A stretch of 8,465 nucleotides of DNA from Fibrobacter sp. (GTDB taxonomy: Bacteria; Fibrobacterota; Fibrobacteria; Fibrobacterales; Fibrobacteraceae): the NCBI GenBank assembly GCA_017520105.1, contig JAFWRL010000315.1, positions 1-8,465 on the forward strand, read 5' to 3'. Both the position numbers and the translations under genes were made by a program. Below are positions 1-6,025 of the stretch, piece after piece. Within the stretch, counting starts at the first letter, position 1; every line of letters starts with the position of its first letter. The notes beneath the pieces were generated by a model. It saw only the letters and a list, made by a program, of their open reading frames with translations. It was not told the origin of the DNA and searched no databases.

Positions 1-790
1 GGTAGCGGGCCGCGAGAGCTTCGGTCTGTTCCGGCGTTGCAAAGAGTTTATACAACTTAAACACATTGCAAGTATCCGGATCCTTCGGTTCTTCGATGCC
101 CTGGGAGTTCGTCACAATCTTGCCGAGACGCTTCTTGAGAGCCTTCGGTTCAAGGAAGATGTCGATGTAGTTATCGTAAGACTTGCTCATCTTGCGGCCG
201 TCGAGGCCCGGGATGACACCGGTGGATTCCTGGAAAACCGGTTCCGGAACGGTGAACACGTCTTCGCCAAAGTGTTTGTTGAACTTGATGGCGATATCGC
301 GAGCAAATTCGACATGCTGTTTCTGGTCCTTGCCCACCGGCACGATGTCGGCGCTGAACATGAGGATGTCGGCATCCATGAGGCACGGGTAGCAGTAAAG
401 CCCCATGTTCACGTTGGAGTCCACATCAACACCAGCGGCGGTGTTCGCTTCGACCTTCGCCTTGTAAGCGTGAGCGCGGTTCATAAAGCCCTTCGGCGTG
501 AAGCAACTGAGAGCCCAGCTAAGTTCAAAAATTTCAGGAATATCGCTCTGCTTGTAGAACAGGGATTCTTCCGGGTTGAGACCGAGAGCAAGCCAAGTGG
601 CCGCGACCTTGTAGATGTTCGCGCGCATTTCGGCGCCGTTCTGCACAGTCGTCAAAGCGTGATAGTCCGCGATGAAATAGACCGTGTCGTAAGTCTTTGT
701 AAGTTCAAGAGCCGGACGGATTGCGCCCACATAATTGCCGAGATGGGGAGTGCCCGTCGGCTTGATACCGGTAAGAGAAATCTTTTTCAT
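1..790 (-). CDS. trpS: Tryptophanyl-tRNA synthetase (TrpRS), 3' end outside window
   Basis: Class Ic aminoacyl-tRNA synthetase that charges tRNA-Trp with tryptophan using ATP in the cytoplasm. The minus-strand frame is open from the ATG at 788-790 to the window edge, giving 263 codons. The HIGH-type signature is PHLG at residues 15-18, inside PTGTPHLGNYVGA. The family motif VPVGKDQKQH begins at residue 150, and the second ATP-binding signature GRKMSKS places KMSKS at residues 200-204 (bases 179-193). Bacterial TrpRS is usually about 330-350 residues, so roughly 70-90 C-terminal residues are missing here only because the window ends. The start is the only ATG placed just ahead of the conserved KISLTGIKPTG segment. 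No good Shine-Dalgarno sequence precedes it, but the leader contains inverted repeats. It diverges from rnd. Both family signatures are intact, so the identification is firm. Confidence 0.96.
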   Translation of the reverse strand, partial: MKKISLTGIKPTGTPHLGNYVGAIRPALELTKTYDTVYFIADYHALTTVQNGAEMRANIYKVAATWLALGLNPEESLFYKQSDIPEIFELSWALSCFTPKGFMNRAHAYKAKVEANTAAGVDVDSNVNMGLYCYPCLMDADILMFSADIVPVGKDQKQHVEFARDIAIKFNKHFGEDVFTVPEPVFQESTGVIPGLDGRKMSKSYDNYIDIFLEPKALKKRLGKIVTNSQGIEEPKDPDTCNVFKLYKLFATPEQTEALAARY

Positions 791-916
791 GGGGTGCAAT
801 TTAGGAAAATTTCACTGTGCGTTATTGCACACTTACGCATGAAAAGTGCCGTCTTGGGGTAATTTCGGGGCAAAAACAGCGCGCTTTCAATTTCTTTTAT
901 TACATTTCCATGTCAA
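791..916. promoter_or_regulatory. Divergent trpS/rnd intergenic region with inverted repeats in the trpS leader
   Basis: This 126-nt gap must carry the promoters of the divergent trpS (minus) and rnd (plus) genes, but I cannot assign -35/-10 boxes with confidence. On the trpS side, GTGCAAT at 794-800 and ATTGCAC at 824-830 are perfect 7-base inverted copies. The distal copy can instead form a small local hairpin with TGTGC at 816-820 and GCACA at 827-831. The two pairings share bases and exclude each other. No T-box consensus was seen. Confidence 0.35.
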
Positions 917-2077
917 ATGATTAAAGACGAGAAATACATACTGGTAAATAGCGAAGAATCGCTGGCGAACTTGCTTCTTGATTTGGAACAGTTCGACATG
1001 GCCGCTGTCGATACGGAAGCGGACTCCATGTACCATTACACGGCTCGTCTCTGTCTTATCCAGATTACCATTGGCGAGCACCATTACATTGTGGATCCGC
1101 TTTGTGGACTGGACCTTGCACCGCTGTTTAAAGCCCGTGCAATGCAGACGCTGATTTTCCATGGTGCAGATTACGACCTGAGATTGTTGTGGCAGACCTA
1201 CGGGTTTTCGCCCAAAAGCATTTTCGATACGATGCTTGCCGCAAAGATTCTCGGCGAGCAGCACCTCGGGCTTGCCGACTTGGTCAAGGAATATTTTGGA
1301 GACGAGCTCAAGAAAGAAAACCAGAGAGCCGACTGGACGATTAGACCTCTTTCATTGGACATGTGCGAATACGCCATCCATGATACGTTCTACCTTCACG
1401 AACTTTGTGCAATTCTAGCCGAAAAATTGCAACAAGCCGGACGCATGGACTGGCTTACGGAACAGTGCAATGCGCTCATCGAACACGCCAAGCAGCCGAA
1501 CGGCCCCAAAAAGGACCCCTGGCGAATCACGGGTTCGAGCATCTACGGTCCCTGCGCCTTGAACATCCTCAAATATTTGTGGGAATGGCGCGAAAAGCAG
1601 GCCGAAGAACTCGACCGTCCGCCTTACAAGGTGATGCAGTCGGAACTCATGCTCGCAATCGTGAACGCCCAGCAGGCGCATTTCCCGAACGTCGATGAAG
1701 CATTCCTGCCCAAGCTCCCCCGCAATTTCAAGGGCGACCGTCTGGAATCGTTCCTCAACATGTTGCGTACCGCAGTTTCTGTTCCGGAAAGCGATTGGCC
1801 GATGCGGCTGCCCAAGGCACCTCCCCCGCCAGTCATTCCGCATTCAGACCTACTCAACGCCCTCAAGACGTGGCGCGACGAAAAGGCCGAAGAGCTGAAA
1901 CTCGACGCGGCACTCCTTGCAAACAAGTCGCAGTTGATTTGGCTTGCGGCCCCGGGCAACATCCCATGGCAGATGCGCTACGACGAAGCCCACCTGATGC
2001 ACTGGCAGCAGAACATCTGGAACGAAATATTGCGAGACAAGTTGCCGACGGCGAAACGCATCGGCGAAGAAGAATAG
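917..2077 (+). CDS. rnd: Ribonuclease D (DEDDy 3'-5' exoribonuclease with HRDC domains)
   Basis: A 386-residue 3'-5' exoribonuclease; RNase D trims the 3' ends of tRNA precursors and other small structured RNAs. The exonuclease domain spans about residues 5-175 and shows all three DEDDy motifs: Exo I with D32 and E34 in VDTEAD, Exo II with D87 in FHGADYDLRLL, and Exo III with Y152 and D156 in YAIHDTFYL. An HRDC domain follows at about 208-290 (LKYLWEWREKQAEELDRP). A second HRDC-like segment lies at about 308-380 (LLNALKTWRDEKAEEL), matching the two-HRDC plan and 375-residue length of E. coli RNase D. The start ATG at 917 lies just ahead of the fold; an ATG at 910 is in another frame and stops after four codons. 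No clear ribosome-binding site is visible. The gene ends in TAG and sits 24 nt upstream of the cyclo-ligase gene, a likely operon. Confidence 0.95.
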   Translation: MIKDEKYILVNSEESLANLLLDLEQFDMAAVDTEADSMYHYTARLCLIQITIGEHHYIVDPLCGLDLAPLFKARAMQTLIFHGADYDLRLLWQTYGFSPKSIFDTMLAAKILGEQHLGLADLVKEYFGDELKKENQRADWTIRPLSLDMCEYAIHDTFYLHELCAILAEKLQQAGRMDWLTEQCNALIEHAKQPNGPKKDPWRITGSSIYGPCALNILKYLWEWREKQAEELDRPPYKVMQSELMLAIVNAQQAHFPNVDEAFLPKLPRNFKGDRLESFLNMLRTAVSVPESDWPMRLPKAPPPPVIPHSDLLNALKTWRDEKAEELKLDAALLANKSQLIWLAAPGNIPWQMRYDEAHLMHWQQNIWNEILRDKLPTAKRIGEEE

Positions 2078-2101
2078 AGCCTCAAAAAATAAAGGTTATA
2101 A

Positions 2102-2686
2102 ATGGCAGCGTCCATCGTTATTGTAATTCTTGTTTTTTTGGTTTTCGGCAGCAGTTCCATTATAGAGTCCTTCTTGAAAATGCGTCGCATGAAAAAAGGC
2201 GAAGACATCATCAAGGAACCGTGGCAGGAAATCCATGACATCCCGGGCTACCACGATGCAAGGAACGTCGCCGCGTTCTACCCGCTCAAGGGCGAACCGA
2301 ATATTTTGCCCATTCTCGAGGAACTTGCCATCGAGGGCCGCCTCCTGCTCCCGAAGAGCGAAGGCGACGGCATCATGCACTTTTACAAAATCAGTAATTT
2401 AAAGAAGGATTTGGTCAAGGGGCATTACGGAATCATGGAGCCGCGTGAAGGTATCGAGAAGTTCGAAGGTGACATTCCGGTGTTCCTGGTTCCAGGCGTC
2501 AAGTTCAACTGGGACGGCAGCAGGCAGGGACACGGCAAGGGTTACTACGACAGGTTCCTTGCAAAGTACCCCAATTCATTCAAGGCGGGCATCATGACGC
2601 CGGCACAACTTTCAAAGGAACCTCTCGAGCAAAAGGAAACCGACGTGAAGATGCACACGGTGATTGCCTGTAGAGAAAGATATTAA
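2102..2686 (+). CDS. 5-formyltetrahydrofolate cyclo-ligase with N-terminal hydrophobic segment
   Basis: A 194-residue member of the 5-FCL/MTHFS family (YgfA-like), which uses ATP to convert 5-formyl-THF to 5,10-methenyl-THF and so returns a stored folate to one-carbon metabolism. The core matches the family: VAAFYPLKGEPNILPILEEL at 56-75, IMEPREG around E113-P114, and the nucleotide and substrate loop VPGVKFNWDG at 130-139 followed by GHGKGYYDRFL at 143-153. The usual Leu of the RLGxGxGYYDR motif is Gln here (R141-Q142). Residues 4-15 are almost entirely Ile/Val/Leu/Phe, then come SSS and a basic stretch, KMRRMKK at 26-32. That looks like a membrane anchor with its C-terminus in the cytoplasm and is not normal for the family. 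The start at 2102 has AAAGG at 2091-2095 with good spacing. Internal ATGs at 2180 and 2189 would give a soluble form. It probably shares a transcript with rnd. Confidence 0.88.
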   Translation: MAASIVIVILVFLVFGSSSIIESFLKMRRMKKGEDIIKEPWQEIHDIPGYHDARNVAAFYPLKGEPNILPILEELAIEGRLLLPKSEGDGIMHFYKISNLKKDLVKGHYGIMEPREGIEKFEGDIPVFLVPGVKFNWDGSRQGHGKGYYDRFLAKYPNSFKAGIMTPAQLSKEPLEQKETDVKMHTVIACRERY

Positions 2687-2709
2687 CTGATTTTTGGACC
2701 CCGCGCATT

Positions 2710-2715
2710 TATAAT
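2710..2715 (+). promoter_or_regulatory. Possible -10 element upstream of the SpoU methyltransferase
   Basis: A perfect TATAAT hexamer lies 23 nt after the cyclo-ligase stop codon. No convincing -35 hexamer occurs at 16-18 nt upstream, so support is limited to the -10 match and its position between two genes. If used, the methyltransferase mRNA would have a leader of about 170 nt containing all the TAACTAG-type repeats. Confidence 0.3.
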
Positions 2716-2752
2716 TCTAAATTTTAAGACAAGTAAACAGTTCCGAGTTCTA

Positions 2753-2869
2753 AGTTACTAGAGCCACTTCGTGGCAGTTTAAAGTTTGGAGTTACTAGAA
2801 ATGTTTTTATTGCAATCTCTAGCAACTATTAACTAGTAACTAGTAACTAGTAACTAAATTCTAGTAACT
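2753..2869 (+). repeat. Intergenic TAACTAG heptamer array with inverted copies
   Basis: TAACTAG is repeated head to tail three times at 2830-2850, with a partial fourth unit to 2856. The nonamer CTAGTAACT occurs at 2833-2841, 2840-2848, 2847-2855 and 2861-2869, with a one-mismatch copy at 2819-2827. Its exact reverse complement AGTTACTAG occurs at 2753-2761 and 2790-2798. Between the inverted copies sits a perfect hairpin, GCCAC-TTC-GTGGC, at 2763-2775. The inverted and direct copies could pair in several alternative ways in RNA. The block lies in the 208-nt gap before the SpoU methyltransferase and looks like a dispersed intergenic repeat more than a gene. Confidence 0.75.
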
Positions 2870-2894
2870 TAACAATTCATGGAGAATCCAGAAA

Positions 2895-3980
2895 ATGAGT
2901 TTCAATAATGACGACAGCCGTCGCGGTTTTGGAAACGATCGCAAGCGCCACTTCGGACGAACAGCCCGCCCCACATTCGACGAGGCTAGGTTCAACCGCG
3001 AACACCCGGACGAAGAACCCACACCACGTCGTGGTGGAATCGGAAGCCAGGCACACCTCCGCCGCGACCGCGACGATTTTAAAAATCGCCCTAGCCGCTT
3101 CGCCAGCGAACGCAACTTTGATAGCGAGCGCAATTTCAACAGCGACCGCCGCGACTTTTCTGCCGACCGCAATTTCGATCAACGCCGCGCCGCACAAGAC
3201 AACGTCGTCCCTGCAGTCGGAGATGCCGATGCAGCACCGCAAGTCGCCGTCGGCGGCATCAAGGAAGTCGAAGAACTCCTGAACAAGACGCCTCTCCAGG
3301 TCCACCGCGTACTCTTCATGCACAAGTCCGGTAACCCGAAACTCTACGAGCTCCAGAAACTCGCCAAGCGAGCCCACGTGCACGTTCAGCAGGTCGATTC
3401 CAAGATTCTTGACAGCTACGCCCGTCCGAACCACGGCGTCGTGGCCCTCATGAACGAGAAGGAACTCCTGAACTGGATGGACGTCCGCGAAGAATTTTTC
3501 AAGGCCCGTGACACCGGCGAAAAGAAGCTGATTGCCGTCGCGACAAACATCGAAGATCCGCGTAACCTCGGTGCCTGCATCCGTAGCAGCCTCGCCCTAG
3601 GAGTCGATATTCTGCTCCTCCCCGCAAAGGGAATGTGCGGCATCACCCCGAGCGTAGCCCGCACTTCCGCTGGAGCCCTCGAAAAGCTCCGCATCTGCCG
3701 CCCAGACAATCTCGAAGGCGCCATCGGCGAACTCAAAATGGCGGGCTACCAGATTTTGGGACTCGACGCCGATACCGAGACGAACCTCGCCGGATTCGAC
3801 TTTGCTGACCACGTAGTGCTCGCTGTCGGTGGCGAAGACGTGGGCCTCCCCCCGTTCATCAAAAAACAGTGCGACGCCGTGCTCCGAATCCCGATGAAAC
3901 CCGAAGCCCATTCCTACAACGCGTCCGTGGCACTTTCCCTCGGTTTGTACGAATATGCACGACTACGAATAAAAGCATAA
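2895..3980 (+). CDS. SpoU/TrmH-family RNA 2'-O-methyltransferase with charged N-terminal extension
   Basis: A 361-residue SPOUT-class enzyme predicted to transfer a methyl group from S-adenosylmethionine to a ribose 2'-OH in rRNA or tRNA. The catalytic domain at about 210-361 has the three SpoU motifs: motif 1 with N218, D221-P222, N224 and R230 (NIEDPRNLGACIR); motif 2 GGEDVGL at 312-318; and motif 3 IPMKPEAHSYNASVA at 332-346, with Tyr for the commoner Leu of SLNVS. A substrate-binding domain of the SpoU_sub_bind type fits residues 118-200. Residues 1-115 are an extra region rich in Arg, Asp, Asn and Phe with repeated RNF units, absent from typical RlmB or TrmH proteins of about 230-250 residues. 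GGAG at 2881-2884 serves the ATG at 2895. Whether the target is 23S rRNA G2251 (RlmB), tRNA G18 (TrmH) or another site cannot be settled from sequence alone, so no symbol is given. Confidence 0.92.
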   Translation: MSFNNDDSRRGFGNDRKRHFGRTARPTFDEARFNREHPDEEPTPRRGGIGSQAHLRRDRDDFKNRPSRFASERNFDSERNFNSDRRDFSADRNFDQRRAAQDNVVPAVGDADAAPQVAVGGIKEVEELLNKTPLQVHRVLFMHKSGNPKLYELQKLAKRAHVHVQQVDSKILDSYARPNHGVVALMNEKELLNWMDVREEFFKARDTGEKKLIAVATNIEDPRNLGACIRSSLALGVDILLLPAKGMCGITPSVARTSAGALEKLRICRPDNLEGAIGELKMAGYQILGLDADTETNLAGFDFADHVVLAVGGEDVGLPPFIKKQCDAVLRIPMKPEAHSYNASVALSLGLYEYARLRIKA

Positions 3981-3998
3981 TTCCTGTTTTTCACAAAA

Positions 3999-4015
3999 TT
4001 TACAACTGTTGTAAA
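3999..4015. promoter_or_regulatory. 17-nt palindrome upstream of the CotH gene
   Basis: TTTACAAC and GTTGTAAA form perfect 8-base arms around a single T. The site is 19 nt past the methyltransferase stop and about 100 nt before the CotH start, upstream of the terminator hairpin. With a 1-nt centre it cannot form a good RNA hairpin, so a dimeric regulator's operator fits better. No matching regulator can be named. Confidence 0.35.
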
Positions 4016-4046
4016 ACTATAAACGAAAAAAGCATGTAAACATTTA

Positions 4047-4083
4047 TAAACGCATCTATTTAAAATAGGTGCGTTTATTTTTA
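4047..4083 (+). terminator. Intrinsic terminator after the SpoU methyltransferase
   Basis: A 14-bp stem pairs TAAACGCATCTATT (4047-4060) with AATAGGTGCGTTTA (4064-4077), with one G:T wobble and a 3-nt loop. It is followed by TTTTTAT. It lies 66 nt past the methyltransferase stop and ends 30 nt before the CotH start. If the CotH promoter is upstream of it, the hairpin would instead act as a leader attenuator. Confidence 0.7.
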
Positions 4084-4113
4084 TACGAGATGGAAAAGGA
4101 GTGTACATCTCTT

Positions 4114-4992
4114 ATGATGAAAAAAATCATTTTATCGACATGTTTTGCAGCAGGATTAACTCTTGCGCAAACATACGATTTACCAATTATTTTCGTTGAC
4201 ACCAAACAAAAGTGCCTAGACAACAAGGTCACCGACAAAATTCCCGCTACAATGAGGGTATTGGACGGCAAGACCAACAACGTGGCCGACAGTGCCAAGG
4301 GGACCCTCTATGACATCGGCATCAAGGTCCGTGGCCAGTCTTCCGCCATGTTCCCCAAACCTGGTTATAGCATTGAAATTCGCGACGAAAAGGGCGAAGG
4401 CAAGGATGTGAGCCTGTTCGGACTTCCTCCTTTCGACGACTGGGTCTTGCATGGTCCATACGTTGATAAGAGCATGCTCAGAAACGCACTCGCCTACTGG
4501 CTCTTTAGGCAGGCAGGCCGTTATGCCCCACGTACCAAGCATTTTGACCTCTACATCAACGGTGTCTATCGTGGCGTCTATGTGCTCGTCGAAAAAATCA
4601 AGCGCGGCAAGTACCGCGTGAACATCAGCAAGCTCAAAGAAACAGACATTGCCGGCGACAGCCTTACCGGTGGTTACCTTTGGGCATTTGACAAAGTCGG
4701 AACCAATACCGGCGGCGGCGGCAGCAACAACCAGGGCGGCATCCAAGCCGAAGGTTTCAACACCTCCGACGGTTTGAACGTCATTTTGCACTATCCCAAG
4801 AAAGCGAACATTCAAAAAGAACAGGAAGAATACCTGAAGAAATACTTGAACGACCTTGAAGCTTTGTTCAAGAACGGCAAGAATGGCGATGGATTCGACA
4901 AGTACGTCGATCTCGGTTCTGCTGTTGACTACGTGTTACACCAAGAAATCACCAACAATGGTGACTCCTACTGGTGCAGCTTCTTCTTGTAG
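4114..4992 (+). CDS. CotH-family kinase-like protein, N-terminal part up to the amber stop
   Basis: This segment encodes 292 residues. The signal peptide has a KK n-region, the hydrophobic stretch IILSTCFAAGLTLA and a TLA cleavage site before Q19. Family landmarks follow: IKVRGQSSAMFPKPGYSIEI at 70-89, DDWVLHGPYVDKSMLRNALAY at 108-128 and NGVYRGVYVLVEKIKR at 149-164. The product ends at EITNNGDSYWCSFFL, just where homologues run on towards the PWDF motif. A fragment ending here would lack the predicted metal-binding site and the sorting tail. I chose the ATG at 4114 because it begins the signal peptide; GGAG at 4098-4101 is 12 nt upstream. In-frame starts at 4069 (GTG) and 4090 (ATG) would put charged residues before the signal peptide, and 4069 lies inside the terminator stem. 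The ATG at 4117 is equally plausible. Confidence 0.8.
   Translation: MMKKIILSTCFAAGLTLAQTYDLPIIFVDTKQKCLDNKVTDKIPATMRVLDGKTNNVADSAKGTLYDIGIKVRGQSSAMFPKPGYSIEIRDEKGEGKDVSLFGLPPFDDWVLHGPYVDKSMLRNALAYWLFRQAGRYAPRTKHFDLYINGVYRGVYVLVEKIKRGKYRVNISKLKETDIAGDSLTGGYLWAFDKVGTNTGGGGSNNQGGIQAEGFNTSDGLNVILHYPKKANIQKEQEEYLKKYLNDLEALFKNGKNGDGFDKYVDLGSAVDYVLHQEITNNGDSYWCSFFL
4990..4992 (+). other. In-frame amber (TAG) codon inside the CotH reading frame
   Basis: TAG is codon 293 of the CotH frame, between SFFL and KPKNKGGKNGK. TAC or TAT (Tyr) is one base away and is a plausible ancestral codon, though that is a guess. TAG ends rnd (2075-2077) and the lipoprotein gene (7017-7019) in the same window, so a genome-wide reassignment of TAG to an amino acid is unlikely. 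Confidence 0.9.
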
Positions 4993-5043
4993 AAGCCCAA
5001 AAACAAGGGCGGCAAGAACGGCAAAGAATTCAAGGAAGGCAAA

Positions 5044-5943
5044 GTGACTCTTGGCCCGCCGTGGGACTTCAACCTCGCCATGAGCAATGGCGGCATGATG
5101 GGCATGGGCGGCGGAGGCAACAGCTGGCAAATTGAAAGCAAAGGCGGCGGTGGCGGCGGCTTTGGCTTCGGCATGGGCGGCATGGGTAGCCTGAAAGCCC
5201 CGAACTGGCTCATCGGACTGTGGAAGAGAAGCGATTACCAGGGCGAAATGAAAAAACGCTGGGCAGAGCTCCGTAGTGGCGTTTGGCACACCAAAGTCAT
5301 GGACGCCTACCTGGATTCCATGAAGACATATCTGAAGAGCGCAGCCGACAGAAACTTCAAGCGTTGGCCGAACCTAGGGCAAAACAGCGGCCAGGGCGAC
5401 TCTGACCCGCAGCCAATGAAATACTGTAACGGCAGCGGAAGCTCCGGCATGAAGATGGGCATGGGCGGAAACAACGCCAACACCTGGGACGGCGAAGTGG
5501 AACATCTCCGCAAGAAGATGAAAGAAAGAATGCAGTGGATGGACCAGAAATTCGGATTTACGGAACCGGCACAACCCGTCGTAACCGCACCTGTCGATCC
5601 TGAAATCCATGAACCAAATTGGCAGAAGGATACCGTCACCACCGTACAGGATACGGTTAAGAAAGACTCGATTCCAAAGGATTCCATCGTAAAAAAAGAC
5701 ACCATCCCGCAAATCGTTTCGGATAATTTCAGCAGACTGTCCCCGACGAATTTCTATGACATCAATGGCAATGAACTTGAAATCCATACGGATTTGGGTG
5801 GAACATTCGCCCTTGTTGACTTGAACGGTGCAGTCTTGTACAAGACCCGAATCGAAAGGGGGATTACGAACATCTCGGTCCCGGCCAAAGCAAGAGACAA
5901 GCATTGGATTGCAACGCTCAACGGCAAAATGCTTTCGAGATAA
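5044..5943 (+). CDS. CotH-family protein, C-terminal part: PWDF motif, Gly/Met-rich inserts and sorting-type tail
   Basis: The frame is open directly after the amber codon, from 4993. The GTG at 5044 is the first start-type codon, with AGGAAGG at 5033-5039 in front, so re-initiation is possible but may be chance. LGPPWDFNLAMSN, residues 313-325 of the full frame, matches the CotH PWDF motif, which probably includes the metal-binding Asp (D318). Gly/Met-rich low-complexity stretches follow at 326-359 and 441-453. The helical end of the CotH domain reads VEHLRKKMKERMQWMDQKFGF (462-482). After a linker with DTV/KKDS units, residues 537-609 form a beta-rich tail (GTFALVDLNGAVLY, NISVPAKARDKHWIATLNG) resembling type IX secretion C-terminal domains. 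Without the signal peptide, a separately translated fragment would stay in the cytoplasm, so it is more likely the distal half of one gene than an independent protein. Confidence 0.72.
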   Translation: MTLGPPWDFNLAMSNGGMMGMGGGGNSWQIESKGGGGGGFGFGMGGMGSLKAPNWLIGLWKRSDYQGEMKKRWAELRSGVWHTKVMDAYLDSMKTYLKSAADRNFKRWPNLGQNSGQGDSDPQPMKYCNGSGSSGMKMGMGGNNANTWDGEVEHLRKKMKERMQWMDQKFGFTEPAQPVVTAPVDPEIHEPNWQKDTVTTVQDTVKKDSIPKDSIVKKDTIPQIVSDNFSRLSPTNFYDINGNELEIHTDLGGTFALVDLNGAVLYKTRIERGITNISVPAKARDKHWIATLNGKMLSR

Positions 5944-5970
5944 CTATTAAGAGAATTCCTCACTTAATAG

Positions 5971-6005
5971 AAATGCCGACTTCATGAGTCGGCATTTTCC
6001 TTTTT
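5971..6005. terminator. Intrinsic terminator between the convergent CotH and cysK genes
   Basis: AAATGCCGACT (5971-5981) and AGTCGGCATTT (5987-5997) form a perfect 11-bp stem around a 5-nt loop, followed on the plus strand by TTCCTTTTT. On the minus strand the stem is followed by TTTCT, so it may end transcription from both sides. Confidence 0.88.
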
Positions 6006-6025
6006 AAAGTCTCGCGCAGTGGCAA

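Larger units (their letters stand above)
4114..5943 (+). pseudogene. CotH-family protein gene, whole reading frame, interrupted by one amber codon
   Basis: The frame from 4114 to the TAA at 5941-5943 is 610 codons and is broken only by TAG at codon 293 (4990-4992). There is no frameshift: both sides match successive parts of one CotH protein. The intact product would have a Sec signal peptide (1-18), a CotH kinase-like domain (about 20-480), a Pro/Thr/Asp linker with DTV, KKDS and KDT units (about 483-533), and a C-terminal beta-rich tail (about 537-609). CotH proteins are atypical protein kinases first known from Bacillus spore coats, and secreted relatives are common in non-spore-forming bacteria. 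Here an envelope or secreted role is inferred. The gene is either a recent nonsense mutant, a read-through gene or a sequence error. Low divergence on both sides of the stop argues against long-standing decay. Confidence 0.7.

Noticed and set aside
272..862. Plus-strand 196-codon frame opposite trpS
   Set aside because: Lies antisense to a clear TrpRS gene and has no recognisable protein motif; it is open because of trpS codon use.
791..916. T-box riboswitch controlling trpS
   Set aside because: The region is too short and lacks the conserved T-box sequence and terminator/antiterminator pair.
2830..2856. CRISPR-like array
   Set aside because: Units are 7 nt head to tail with no spacers, so this is a simple tandem repeat.
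2877..3434. Minus-strand 185-codon frame opposite the SpoU methyltransferase
   Set aside because: Mirror of a GC-rich, Arg/Asp-rich coding region; no family similarity, and the sense strand has all three SpoU motifs.
4069..4113. Upstream GTG (4069) or ATG (4090) as the CotH start
   Set aside because: The GTG lies inside the terminator stem, and both would put a charged stretch before a well-formed signal peptide starting at 4114/4117.
4216..4815. Minus-strand 199-codon frame opposite CotH
   Set aside because: Antisense shadow with low-complexity residues; the sense frame carries the CotH motifs.
4990..4992. Pyrrolysine or general amber recoding
   Set aside because: TAG is used as the true stop of rnd and of the lipoprotein gene in this window, and pyrrolysine genes are not expected in this group; not excluded for a dedicated suppressor.
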